Shown here piece after piece: positions 17,999-27,212 of a stretch of 59,740 nucleotides of DNA. A program made the translations under genes and the position numbers. The DNA lies in the NCBI GenBank assembly GCA_910574965.1, contig CAJTDB010000023.1, positions 1-59,740 on the forward strand, given 5' to 3'. Origin of the DNA: Lachnospiraceae bacterium. GTDB lineage: Bacteria; Bacillota; Clostridia; Lachnospirales; Lachnospiraceae. Within the stretch, counting starts at the first letter, position 1. Every line of letters starts with the position of its first letter. The notes under the pieces are model-generated. The model saw only the letters and a program-made list of their open reading frames with translations, was not told the origin of the DNA and made no database searches.

Positions 17999-18325
17999 TT
18001 GGACCAATACAGAAGAATACGTGATCTGAGATATGACAATGATATTACCCAGAAGCAGATGGGCGATTACCTAAACTGCAGCCAGCGCAGCTACAGTGAT
18101 TATGAGCGCGGAACCACGCGGTTTCCGATCAGTGCGCTGATTCAGCTGGCGCTGTTTTATGATACAAGCGTCGATTATCTTTTGAACCTGACCGATGATA
18201 AACGTCCGCATCCCCGCCGGAAAGTCTGGAAGAGTATGCAGCCTTTCAAAGGAGATAAGAAGCACAGGGCTGTTTCGATTCTGCATCAGGAAACCACATC
18301 AGACCAATCAATGCAGAAAGATTGA
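17999..18325 (+). CDS. XRE-family helix-turn-helix transcriptional regulator
   Basis: The preferred start is TTG 17999 with AAAGGAG (17984-17990) eight bases upstream, giving a 108-residue protein that begins (M)DQYRRIRDLRYDND; the open frame reaches back to 17933 but would overlap the promoter. Residues 5-60 form an XRE/Cro-type HTH (TQKQMGDYLNCSQRSYSDYE, then FYDTSVDYLLNLTD). The last 40 residues are basic and of unknown role. The gene has its own promoter/operator and terminator and lies alone inside an inverted-repeat cassette between two divergent polysaccharide loci. It may regulate one or both of them (inferred). Confidence 0.88.
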   Translation: MDQYRRIRDLRYDNDITQKQMGDYLNCSQRSYSDYERGTTRFPISALIQLALFYDTSVDYLLNLTDDKRPHPRRKVWKSMQPFKGDKKHRAVSILHQETTSDQSMQKD

Positions 18326-18353
18326 TCATTTTTCTAGAGAGTTTACAAAAAAT

Positions 18354-18410
18354 GCTCAGGCAGGGCACTGTTCCATCTAAAGGGAATGGTGACTTGCCTG
18401 AGCGTTTTTT
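18354..18410 (+). terminator. Rho-independent terminator of the XRE gene
   Basis: GCTCAGGCA (18354-18362) pairs with TGCCTGAGC (18395-18403), with further internal pairing, followed by GTTTTTT. It lies 28 bp after the stop codon. Confidence 0.9.
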
Positions 18411-18964
18411 ATAGCTCAAATATTTGATGTGGATGTGGTTAAATGATTGAGTGGTATCTGAGTATGAGGGCAATTTTCTGGTGAGTAACGGCAATTTCTT
18501 TTGTAACTGTATTTCTATATAGATTCCAAGTGTTTTTGAAAAGTTTCTCGGAACGGCTCAAAGCCCCGCTAATATATGACATTCTAGTTTATCCACTTCA
18601 TTCAAAAATTCCTGTCTGGTCTCCGACATGGACTTAGAGCTGCTTTAAACTCCAATCAACCCATAAAATCCCTGTCAAAACAGTCTTCGTATATAGTTCT
18701 CAGTTTCCGGATTAAAACTTCTTGCATAGTGGTCTGTTTCTGTAACTATTCTGTTATATTACCATCAAAAGCTTTTCTCTCTAATATTTTAAGATTTATA
18801 TTTCTAATAAATAAATTCTATATAAATATGTGAATTTTTGACTGACTGAATGGAGATCAGAAAAGAGTGACAATAGGCAAACCATCATATCTGGAAGATC
18901 GTATTTGACAAATATAGAATCACCTGTCGGAGTACGTAAAAAGGAGACGATTTTTGGGAAATTC
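18411..18964. other. Rest of the inverted-repeat cassette, no recognisable gene
   Basis: About 550 bp of A+T-rich DNA. On the minus strand a 23-residue open frame (MSETRQEFLNEVDKLECHIL, near 18560-18630) and interrupted coding-like stretches may be the remains of a small gene, but no family is recognisable and no ribosome site is clear. Confidence 0.4.
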
Positions 18965-19053
18965 GGAGTCAAATACATGGTCAAAAACAGCAAAAACCTC
19001 CTGATCTCAGCGCCAATCCCACCCCTCTGCCGCTAAAGGGCGGATTTAACGCC
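18965..19053 (-). repeat. Right copy of the 89-bp inverted repeat
   Basis: Reverse complement of 17715-17803 with 87 of 89 positions identical. Read on the plus strand it runs GGAGTCAAATACATGG to GGATTTAACGCC. With the left copy it defines a 1,339-bp unit (17715-19053). No transposase, recombinase or target-site duplication is visible at either end. Confidence 0.97.
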
Positions 19054-19150
19054 AAAAAAACATGAAAAACCAAATAAATATGCATTCAACATCCTATAAT
19101 CAACCACGTTTATTGGATGCGATTTGTTATTTTATAAAAAAGCATGCGGG

Positions 19151-19270
19151 GAATATTGTATAGCATATATAATCGGTTCCAAAGAAATTCACGGAAGGTA
19201 TGACGGATACGAATCGTTTGTGAGCCTGCTTACCGGATATCATCCAAATAATATAAAGATAAAACTGTAA
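19151..19270 (+). pseudogene. Relic of a DUF1972 (Cps2T/WchF-like) glycosyltransferase
   Basis: The frame from 19151 reads AYIIGSKEIHGRYDGYESFV, then SLLTG and a stop at 19268. It aligns with VYIIGSKSIGQYGGFESFV and NLLKG of the intact enzyme at 20627-22357, including the glycine/glutamate motif of the DUF1972 family (one glycine changed to aspartate). No start codon or remaining domain exists. I read it as the remains of an earlier first gene of the right locus, lost during recombination at the cassette edge. Confidence 0.75.
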
Positions 19271-19551
19271 AGCAAATGGAAGCGGAAGTTTTCCTAATAT
19301 TAAGAAATATCATATATATTGAAGTCAATCATCTGTGTGTGGGCATGTCATAGTAGTCCGTTTATTTCTTTTTATCGAAAAATTTGCAATTTTTGAGGAA
19401 AAATCTATATGAATCCGGGCGGGCACAAATGCAAACTAATTGGGTCAATCAGAGAAAAGCCGGTAAAATCAATAATTGTAAGAAGGCTCTGATTTCTAGC
19501 CCAACTCAAATATAGAACGCCAAACCCAAAATGAATATTCCGGTAAAAAAA

Positions 19552-19602
19552 GGTTCTGTGCTATGCCGGAAGTATCAAGGTGTACACACAGAGCCTTTTT
19601 TT
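19552..19602 (+). terminator. Rho-independent terminator or attenuator
   Basis: GGTTCTGTG (19552-19560) pairs with CACAGAGCC (19587-19595), with one G-U pair, followed by seven T. It lies 1 kb upstream of the right operon, where it could stop transcription leaving the XRE cassette or act as an attenuator in a long leader. Confidence 0.8.
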
Positions 19603-20626
19603 GCCGAAATTTCTTCGGGAATTATATGTCATGTTTAAAATATGTTGCCGCAGGAGCTGTACAGCAATTTGTTATTATCACTTTAGAAATGAAAATAGAC
19701 CATATAGGGATGTGATTTTAAATTTAACTTTTTTTTCTCCACAGATTATGAAACGAAAGAACCATCAAATATTTATTTTCTTCTTTTGAGAGTCTGTATG
19801 GATTTGCTTAACACATGCACATGACATAAAACAATTGTAAAGTAATCACGAAAATAGATTTTTAGTCAATCAAAAGTCGATAACAGCTTCCCATATATCT
19901 GGGGAGCCATTTTAAGATTTAAAGGGATTGCTTGAAAATGAATAGAAGGGAGATCATCGTCGCATTTTCTTTGATGTCGATATACTGATTGCCTTCATTG
20001 ATGAAGCGTATTGTCTTTTATTCCAAGAAGTATTGTCCGTCCAATGTATAAGTACCCGTTCTTCTTTATAGGATGCGTTGCTGGGAATTCGCGTATGCAT
20101 GTTATCGTAGTTTCATAATTGAACCAATCCGACTTCATGGTGAAGAATTCACCTGTTTCGGAAATTACAAAGCTGCAGAAGGAAACAAATTTACATTCGG
20201 GATATGACTTGATTTTTGGGCTGCTTCTCTTTGACACTATACACGTGTATTAGTGCTTATATTGCGGAGTAAAAGAGTAACTACGGACATTTTCCTTGTG
20301 AATTTGGTGTCGTTGCAAGACGATATGACCTGATTGGCATGTGCAGGTAATGTATTTTTATCAGATTTAAACTTCTTGCGGTCCGAGTTGTCACCTCAGT
20401 ATTATTTTATTGGATAATAACCAAAAAGCGAAGACAAATTATTTATGTCGTTTGCTATAAGGCCAATATTATAGGGGAGATTTTAGTATGAACATCGTAA
20501 TGTCGGACCAGAGTATACATTTAGCAGAGAAAAGAAAATCGAGGTAGTGGTGAATTGATGTACTTCAGGGTTCAAAAGTCTTTAGGTAAGACTGGAAATA
20601 TTTACAGCAAGGGAAACAAATAGTTT
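19603..20626. other. Gene-poor region upstream of the right operon
   Basis: About 1 kb with no recognisable gene in six frames. It holds a TTGACA (20231-20236) followed by a perfect 12-bp palindrome ATACACGTGTAT (20239-20250); the nearest -10-like TATATT (20258-20263) is 21 bp away, too far for a standard promoter. A 19-codon open frame at 20488-20547 with GGGGAG upstream could encode a leader peptide. Stray coding-like pieces suggest decayed DNA. Confidence 0.4.
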
Positions 20627-22357
20627 ATGAATTACTACAAAGCCAGCAAAAAAATCATATTAGGCATTGATATTTTTACAATAACGATATCATTTGTTCT
20701 TGTGTATCTGCTGCGCTTCAGAAATCTTCTGGAGAGCAGCAGATCAACAGAACTTACAAGTATGTATGTTGTGTTTTTCGTTGTGACGAGTGCTTTATAT
20801 GCGGTTATATTCATGTCCAGAGGAAAGCCGGTACTTGAAAGACAATCATATAAAGAAATATGGTTTGATGTAACCCGGCAGCAGTTTTTTTTAATGTCCT
20901 TTTATGTTCTGCTTTTTTTCATGCTTCGTATGACTTTTATTATAGACCGTGTTGTTGTAAGTTTGTTCTTTGGAGGCAGCGTTATTCTGGACGGGGTGGG
21001 CAGATACCTTTATCACAAGTATTGTGTTTGGAGGACGTACAGGTCGCGGATTCCTTTGGCAGATAAAGATAGAAATTCCAGAAATATCCGGCAGTTGATA
21101 GATGTTACAGACAATACAGTGGATGTGAGGAAGTTGGAAAATACTGATGTACAGCATGTGTATATCATAGGTTCAAAATCCATTGGACAATATGGTGGAT
21201 TTGAGTCCTTTGTAATGAATCTCTTAAAAGGACAAGAAAATAATAAAAATATCAAATATCACGTGACGTGCAAGAAAAATGGAAACGGTTATATGGATGT
21301 TTCACGACTGCGGGGAGCATCTATGATCAATGAGGATGAATTTATTTATTATAACGCCCACTGTTGTCTGATAGATATCAATGAAAAACTTGGGTCTGGT
21401 CAGGCACTCGACTATGACATTAAGGCTTTTAAGTGGGTATGTGATCATATAGAAAAGAATCATGTACTGCATCCGATCGTATATATACTTGCGTCACGTA
21501 TTGGACTTTTTGAGGGAAAATACGTAAGAAAGGTACATAAAGCTGATGGAAAGATATTCCAGAATCCTGATGGGCATGAGAACTGGCGTTCGCGTTGGAA
21601 ATTAATGATACGCTGGTACTGGAAGTTGTCCGAGAAAATGATGGTAAAGAATGCAGATCTCGTTATATGCGACAGTAAAAATATAGAGAGTTACATCAGA
21701 GATGAGTATGCATCCTATCATCCTGATACGGTATGGATACCTTATGGAAGCATTGTAATAAAAAGTACATTAAGCGACAATGATCCAAAATATTTGAACT
21801 GGCTGGCAAATCATAACCTTAGAGATGGACACTTTTATATATCTGTAGGCAGATTTGTACCGGAGAATAATTTTGAAATAATGATCAGGGAATTCATGTC
21901 AAGTAATACAGACAAAGATTTTGCGATAATTACGACTGAGTATCCAAAGCTTATGTCAGAGCTGCAGCAAAAACTGCATTTTGAGAGAGACCGAAGGATA
22001 AAGTTTGTAGGCGCGGTTTATGATCAGGAGTTGCTTACAAAAATAAGAGTGAACGCATATGGATACTTACATGGGCATTCTGTCGGAGGCACAAATCCAA
22101 GTCTTCTTGAGGCGTTAGGAACCACTAAATTAAATCTTTTGCTTGATGTGGGGTTTAACAGGGAGGTGGCAGAGGATGGAGCATTATACTGGAATGAATC
22201 TAAGGGAAGCCTGGCATCTTTGATAAATCAGACAGACAAGATGAAGCCGGAAGAAATCCGGGATACAGGAGAAAAAGCAAAACAACGAATCCGAGACGAG
22301 TACAGATGGGAAGACATTTGCGAAAAGTATGAGAAAATATTTGCGCTGCAGAACTGA
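20627..22357 (+). CDS. Fusion: sugar-transferase-type membrane domain + DUF1972 glycosyltransferase
   Basis: A 576-residue two-part protein. Residues 1-135 hold about four membrane segments (ILGIDIFTITISFVLVYLLR onward) with the layout of the N-terminal domain of WcaJ/WbaP-type polyprenyl-phosphate sugar-1-phosphate transferases, but the catalytic domain is absent. From about residue 178, VYIIGSKSIGQYGGFESFV begins a DUF1972/GT4 glycosyltransferase of the Cps2T (WchF) type, which adds the second sugar (rhamnose in pneumococcus) to Und-PP-hexose. Later parts have ISVGRFVPENNFEIMI and VGGTNPSLLEAL. The membrane part may place the enzyme beside the initiating transferase, which is not in this window. 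The ribosome site before ATG 20627 is weak. Confidence 0.82.
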   Translation: MNYYKASKKIILGIDIFTITISFVLVYLLRFRNLLESSRSTELTSMYVVFFVVTSALYAVIFMSRGKPVLERQSYKEIWFDVTRQQFFLMSFYVLLFFMLRMTFIIDRVVVSLFFGGSVILDGVGRYLYHKYCVWRTYRSRIPLADKDRNSRNIRQLIDVTDNTVDVRKLENTDVQHVYIIGSKSIGQYGGFESFVMNLLKGQENNKNIKYHVTCKKNGNGYMDVSRLRGASMINEDEFIYYNAHCCLIDINEKLGSGQALDYDIKAFKWVCDHIEKNHVLHPIVYILASRIGLFEGKYVRKVHKADGKIFQNPDGHENWRSRWKLMIRWYWKLSEKMMVKNADLVICDSKNIESYIRDEYASYHPDTVWIPYGSIVIKSTLSDNDPKYLNWLANHNLRDGHFYISVGRFVPENNFEIMIREFMSSNTDKDFAIITTEYPKLMSELQQKLHFERDRRIKFVGAVYDQELLTKIRVNAYGYLHGHSVGGTNPSLLEALGTTKLNLLLDVGFNREVAEDGALYWNESKGSLASLINQTDKMKPEEIRDTGEKAKQRIRDEYRWEDICEKYEKIFALQN

Positions 22358-22506
22358 TTTCCTATACAATGTGGAATTTTACCATTAAGTGAATGGGAAT
22401 GCAATTCGGTACTGATTTAATACCAGAAGAGTGTGTACGACGTTAAGGAATAGTGAGAATCAACGGAGAACAAACAAATGAAACGGGCTTGTTATGAGGA
22501 AAAAGC

Positions 22507-22710
22507 ATGGTAGTTGCGATTAATGAGCATATGATAGGTGCTAATAGTGGTGGAAATGAAAGCCACTGTACCAATATTTTAAGATCGATAGTTGTCCCAA
22601 AGGGTAATGAATGCTATTTAATAATAGATAACAGCCTTTACGTTGCATCCAACAAATATATAGCTGATGATTTAGAGATTGTGCCATTCTTAGAAAGGAT
22701 GGTAGCCTGA
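22507..22710 (+). pseudogene. N-terminal fragment of a GT4-type glycosyltransferase
   Basis: A 67-codon frame with a GAGGAAAAA ribosome site begins MVVAINEHMIGANSGGNES and continues ILRSIVVPKGNECYLIIDN. This is the usual opening of a GT-B glycosyltransferase (glycine loop GANSGGNES), followed by an abrupt end at the start of the next gene. The remaining 300 or so residues are missing. Its stop overlaps the next ATG (TGATG), so it may still serve for translational coupling. Confidence 0.65.
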
Positions 22711-23693
22711 TGAATATAATGTTACTGAGTGGTGCTGGTTTTATCGGCACAAATCTGATGATTGCATTGGCAGCAGATAGTAGAAACAGAATAACTGTAG
22801 TTGATACAAAATTAGAGTATTGCATGCATATAGAAGAAAAAGGATATGAGAATGTAAGATGCATTGAAAGTCAGTTTTTGCTGGAAACAGACTTTGAAAA
22901 GCTGATTGAGGGACAAGATGTCATATACCATCTTTTTAGCACTACAGTTCCGACGACCTCAAATAGGCATATATCGCAGGAATTGATGAACAACGTAGTA
23001 ACAACATCAAATCTTTTAGATGCCTGTATTAAACGAGGTGTAAAGAAAATAGTGTTTCTCTCGTCGGGAGGAACTGTATATGGCAAGGAGGTAGGATGCC
23101 CGCTTAAAGAAGAAACGCCAACAAAACCAATAAGCTCATATGGCATACAGAAAATTACAGTAGAAAAATTGCTATATCTTTATCAGTATATGTATGGACT
23201 TGATTACAGGGTTGTACGTTTGTCTAATCCGTATGGTCCATATCAGAGACCGAATGGAGTGCTTGGAGCGGTATCGACTTTCACATATAAGGCACTAAAA
23301 CAAGAGGAAATCTCCGTATATGGAGATGGAAGCATAATCAGGGATTTCATTTATATTGATGATGCTGTAAGAGGAATTCTCAACATTGTTAAAGGGGAAT
23401 CCAACCATCGAACTTTTAATTTGGGAAGCGGATATGGAACCAGTATTGAAGTTGTTATAAACACAATCAGCGAAGCACTTGATATAAAGCTCAACGTGAT
23501 ACATACACCTGCACGGAAAGTAGATGTTCCAATAAATTTCCTGGATATTAGTAGATACGAGGAGACATATGGTAAGCTGAACCCAATTGACTTGAAAGAA
23601 GGGATAATAAAAACGGCAAGGTTTATGACCGATTATTATGAGTTGAAATCCCCCAATTCTATAAAACTGAAGACAGGAAAGAGTCTCATATGA
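22710..23693 (+). CDS. NAD-dependent sugar-nucleotide epimerase (extended SDR)
   Basis: A 327-residue SDR: MLLSGAGFIGTNLMIALA is the cofactor loop, LSSGGTVYG and YGIQK (about residue 145) the catalytic serine and tyrosine-lysine pair, RLSNPYGPYQRPNGVLGAV and VYGDGSIIRDFIYIDD the substrate-side motifs. It resembles UDP-glucose 4-epimerase-like enzymes of capsule loci. Its stop overlaps the start of the next GT4 gene by 4 bp. The exact sugar is not predictable. Confidence 0.85.
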   Translation: MNIMLLSGAGFIGTNLMIALAADSRNRITVVDTKLEYCMHIEEKGYENVRCIESQFLLETDFEKLIEGQDVIYHLFSTTVPTTSNRHISQELMNNVVTTSNLLDACIKRGVKKIVFLSSGGTVYGKEVGCPLKEETPTKPISSYGIQKITVEKLLYLYQYMYGLDYRVVRLSNPYGPYQRPNGVLGAVSTFTYKALKQEEISVYGDGSIIRDFIYIDDAVRGILNIVKGESNHRTFNLGSGYGTSIEVVINTISEALDIKLNVIHTPARKVDVPINFLDISRYEETYGKLNPIDLKEGIIKTARFMTDYYELKSPNSIKLKTGKSLI

Positions 23694-24868
23694 TAAATAT
23701 ATTATTTCTGCATGCCGGAGCTGAGATGTATGGTGCAGATAAGGTTATGCTTGATCTGATAAAACGGCTGGACAAAACAAAATACAAAGCATTTGTTGTA
23801 CTTCCTACAGATGGAGTGCTGGTAGAAGCTTTAAGGAAAGCAGACATCTATGTGGATGTTATGCCATATCCGATTATGCGCAGAAAATACTTTAACCCAA
23901 AAGGCATCATGCAATATGCAACGGGACTGCTTAAATATTCACGTGAACTGGCAAATTATGCATATAAGCAGGATATAAATCTTGTTCATACCAACACGTC
24001 AGCAACACTGGAGGGATGCTATGTAAGTAAAAAACTCCATATACCGCAGTTATGGAGTATTCATGAGATTATTGTTAATCCGAAATTTATGTATAAATTT
24101 ACAAGCAGGCTGATAGCAAAATACTCAAGTATTACGATTACGGATTCAAGAGCGGTAAAAAAACATCTGGATGCTTCGGGATACTTCAGAAAAGGCCCTG
24201 TAAAGGTTATTTACAATGGTGTGGACAGCAACAGGTTTAAGCCCGAAAATGACTGCTCTTATCTTTATGAGGAATGGAATATTCCCGAAAACGCAAGAAT
24301 AATCGGCATGATAGGACGGGTGAACAGCTGGAAGGGGCAGAGCGATTTTCTAAAAGCTGCCAATATTCTAATGAAGAAGCATTCGGATCTCTACACTGTA
24401 TTTGTAGGTTCGGCATTTGATGGAGAGGAATGGAGAGAGAAAGAACTGGCAAAAGCCATAGCTGATTCACCATATAAAGACAGAATCATCAACAAAGGCT
24501 ATCGGACAGACAGTGAAGGTATCTATAAACTGTGTGATGTGTTTGTACTTCCGAGTACTAATCCGGATCCGTTTCCGACGGTTGTGCTTGAAGCAATGTC
24601 AACAGGAAAACCTGTAGTCGGCTACCAGCACGGCGGAATCTGCGAAATGGTTGCGAATGGAACAAACGGACTGCTTGCAGAAGCAAGGAATCCTGAGGAT
24701 CTGGCGGAAAAAATAGACGTACTGCTGACGGATAGTGATAAAAGGTTACAGATGGGAATCAATTCAAGAAAGAGGCTGCTGGAAAAGTTTTCTATCGAAT
24801 CATATGTGCAGAACTACTCAGATGAGTATGACAGATTAATTCAAAATCAGGAGAAATGCATTGGCTAA
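23690..24868 (+). CDS. Glycosyltransferase, GT4 family
   Basis: A 392-residue GT-B enzyme. LFLHAGAEMYGADKVMLDLI is the N-terminal loop, HTNTSATLEGCYV and WSIHEIIVNPKF hold conserved histidines. IGMIGRVNSWKGQSDFL and DPFPTVVLEAMSTGKPVVGY (donor site with E-x7-E) define the C-terminal domain. It is coupled to the epimerase upstream and the polymerase downstream by overlaps of a few bases. Confidence 0.9.
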   Translation: MINILFLHAGAEMYGADKVMLDLIKRLDKTKYKAFVVLPTDGVLVEALRKADIYVDVMPYPIMRRKYFNPKGIMQYATGLLKYSRELANYAYKQDINLVHTNTSATLEGCYVSKKLHIPQLWSIHEIIVNPKFMYKFTSRLIAKYSSITITDSRAVKKHLDASGYFRKGPVKVIYNGVDSNRFKPENDCSYLYEEWNIPENARIIGMIGRVNSWKGQSDFLKAANILMKKHSDLYTVFVGSAFDGEEWREKELAKAIADSPYKDRIINKGYRTDSEGIYKLCDVFVLPSTNPDPFPTVVLEAMSTGKPVVGYQHGGICEMVANGTNGLLAEARNPEDLAEKIDVLLTDSDKRLQMGINSRKRLLEKFSIESYVQNYSDEYDRLIQNQEKCIG

Positions 24869-26045
24869 GATTAGAATTCGTGATAAAAGATTTGATCTTA
24901 TTGGATATCTGGTAGTGCTAATGATGATAGCGACATCAGGAGCCAATTGGAGCATTCTTCTTTTGGCAATACCATGCGCATATATAGGCGTGAAAAGAGG
25001 GGTTAAGGGATATAACATTATGATTGCGCTTATCCTTTCGTCTGCATTATTGGTCAATTCAACTGTTTTGGCGTCTGCTTCGTTTGATAAGCATGAGTAT
25101 ATTGTTTTCCTTCTGCGTTTCCTATCCGTTGCGGTCATATGCAGTTTCATGACATATGAAATGTTTATGGAAAAATACCTTGATATTATCAGGATCATAT
25201 ATGTTATAAGTTTCATTTTCTGGGTTATAGGTTTAATACAGAATGTTTTTTCTATAAGTATTCTGCCCTCTGTGCTGGATGGATATTTTAATTATGAATC
25301 GGTAGGAATCATACCGAGGATGCGGGGAATATTCTGGGAAGCAGGTGTGTGTCAGCTTCATGGAAATATAGCTTTGTTGTATTTAATAACTAATGACAGG
25401 ATAAAAAGGAACAAAAAATTAACATTTCTTTATATAATCGGAATTTTATGTACCATGTCCACGACTGGTTTTCTGATTTTGGTATTGCAGTTCGTTCTTT
25501 ATTTTATACGAAATTATAAATTGCCGTGCATAGGAAGAAGAATTATTTTAATTTTGATGCTGGGAGTAATACTAATTGTTGTAGAGGAAAGTACGGTTTC
25601 TATAATTATGGGTAAGCTGTTGAACAATAAGGCATCTGGGACATCACGATTCGATGATTCTGTGATTGCCCTTATGATTGCAAAAGATCACTTTTGGGCA
25701 GGAATTGGTCTGGCTACTTATTGGAGGGATGTGTTCCTAGACTATTTTTACAATAATCCGTTTTATTTATCAGTGAGAAAGTATTATATGCCGGATCTGG
25801 CATCTTCCAATGGTCTGTTCAACTGTCTGTATAAAACCGGAACTCCTTTTACACTGTATTATATCTTGAAAATTTATAACTTTTTCAGGAAAAAGGCCGG
25901 GATACGGACCGTAGAGGCGGTAATTGCGTTAATGATATATGTGTTTATCTTCATTGGCGAACCGATTATGTCCGTGCCGTTAATGCTGATGTTCTTCTAT
26001 CAATTCAAATGTACGGATAAGGAGATTACACAGAGTGTGTCTTAA
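24861..26045 (+). CDS. wzy: Wzy-like polysaccharide polymerase
   Basis: A 394-residue membrane protein with about ten hydrophobic segments. Start TTG 24861 with AGGAG at 24848-24852, overlapping the GT4 gene by 8 bp. An extracytoplasmic loop carries LPSVLDGYFNYESVGIIPRM, followed by RGIFWEAGVCQLHGNIALL, a pattern common in O-antigen ligase/polymerase-type proteins. With the flippase at 37514-38965 it makes a second, independent Wzx/Wzy set. Identification rests on topology and context. Confidence 0.78.
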   Translation: MAKIRIRDKRFDLIGYLVVLMMIATSGANWSILLLAIPCAYIGVKRGVKGYNIMIALILSSALLVNSTVLASASFDKHEYIVFLLRFLSVAVICSFMTYEMFMEKYLDIIRIIYVISFIFWVIGLIQNVFSISILPSVLDGYFNYESVGIIPRMRGIFWEAGVCQLHGNIALLYLITNDRIKRNKKLTFLYIIGILCTMSTTGFLILVLQFVLYFIRNYKLPCIGRRIILILMLGVILIVVEESTVSIIMGKLLNNKASGTSRFDDSVIALMIAKDHFWAGIGLATYWRDVFLDYFYNNPFYLSVRKYYMPDLASSNGLFNCLYKTGTPFTLYYILKIYNFFRKKAGIRTVEAVIALMIYVFIFIGEPIMSVPLMLMFFYQFKCTDKEITQSVS

Positions 26046-26197
26046 AAAACGACATTCATATATTGCTGTAAACGAATGAGTGAATGGAAATGAATATACG
26101 AAAATAAGGGCAGTTTGTATTTGTGAGAGAGTAGATTCATTGCGATAAAAGCTGTACATTCATTTGAAACCTTATAGAAAATCGGAGGTATTATAAG

Positions 26198-27184
26198 ATG
26201 ATTATAACAAGGGCACCTTTTAGAGTGAGCTTCTGTGGCGGAGGGAGTGATCTGCCAGGTTTTTATGAAAATTATGGTGGCTGCGTGCTCAGCACCACGA
26301 TACGAAAGTATATATATTTAACGATACAGAATTTTTTTTTTAAGGAACGGATAGTTCTGAAATATTCTAAAAATGAAAATGTTGCGGATTTTAATATGAT
26401 TGAACATAGAATATTCAGACAATGCCTGACAGATTTTAATATAAAAGGAGTTGAGTTGACATCCATGGCGGATATTCCTGCTGGTACAGGGCTGGGATCA
26501 TCAAGTTCCTTTACTGTTGCGCTGCTTCATTTATTGCATACTTATAAGGGAGAATATGTATCGAAGTACAAACTTGCAAAAGATGCATGTGAAATTGAAA
26601 TAGATAAACTGGGAGAGCCCATCGGTAAACAGGATCAGTTTGCGGCGGCATTTGGCGGTTTGAACTTTTTTGAATTTATGCCTAACGGGTTTGTGCGAGT
26701 GGAACCAGTGATAATGGCTGCAGATAGTTACAAAAAACTTCAAAACAGTCTTTTAATGTTTTATTTGGGCGGGGAACATTCTGCATCTGAAATATTAGCA
26801 GAACAGTCAAAAAATATTGCAAATGAGAAAAAAGCTCATGTTCAGCAGAAAATGTGTGACATTACAAGAATATTAAAAGAAGAATTGCAAAAAAATAATG
26901 TGGATGCAATGGGAGAGCTTTTGCATGAAAACTGGATATTAAAAAAATCCCTTGCAGCCGGGATTTCCAGCAAAGAGATAGATGATGTTTATGAAAGAGC
27001 GATCAGCGCAGGTGCAACAGGAGGTAAACTGCTTGGCGCAGGTGGAGCGGGATTTATGCTCTTTTATGTTCCCGATGATAAACAAAGTTCAGTAAGAGAG
27101 ACTTTGTACAATCTTCGTGAAATGGATTTTGAAATGGATAATTCTGGAGCATCCATAATACATGTAGACAGAGATTTTATTTAA
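26198..27184 (+). CDS. hddA: D-glycero-D-manno-heptose 7-phosphate kinase (HddA-type GHMP kinase)
   Basis: A 328-residue GHMP kinase. RAPFRVSFCGGGSDLPGFYE at the N-terminus is diagnostic of HddA-like sugar kinases; DIPAGTGLGSSSSFTVALLH (about residue 90-110) is the ATP loop, and GGKLLGAGGAGFMLFY the third GHMP motif. HddA phosphorylates C-1 of heptose 7-phosphate, giving the alpha-1,7-bisphosphate of the GDP-heptose route. GmhA, GmhB and HddC functions are encoded within 4 kb. A strong GGAGG ribosome site after a 152-bp gap may mark a secondary transcript start. Confidence 0.9.
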   Translation: MIITRAPFRVSFCGGGSDLPGFYENYGGCVLSTTIRKYIYLTIQNFFFKERIVLKYSKNENVADFNMIEHRIFRQCLTDFNIKGVELTSMADIPAGTGLGSSSSFTVALLHLLHTYKGEYVSKYKLAKDACEIEIDKLGEPIGKQDQFAAAFGGLNFFEFMPNGFVRVEPVIMAADSYKKLQNSLLMFYLGGEHSASEILAEQSKNIANEKKAHVQQKMCDITRILKEELQKNNVDAMGELLHENWILKKSLAAGISSKEIDDVYERAISAGATGGKLLGAGGAGFMLFYVPDDKQSSVRETLYNLREMDFEMDNSGASIIHVDRDFI

Positions 27185-27212
27185 GTGCAATGGTAGCAAA
27201 AAGAGAGGTTTG

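Noticed and set aside
19995-20237. 80-codon minus-strand frame
   Set aside because: No ribosome site, no family, and isolated in decayed DNA.
20488-20547. 19-codon leader peptide before the right operon
   Set aside because: The ribosome-site spacing is acceptable, but there is no attenuator structure linked to it; kept only as a remark in the region entry.
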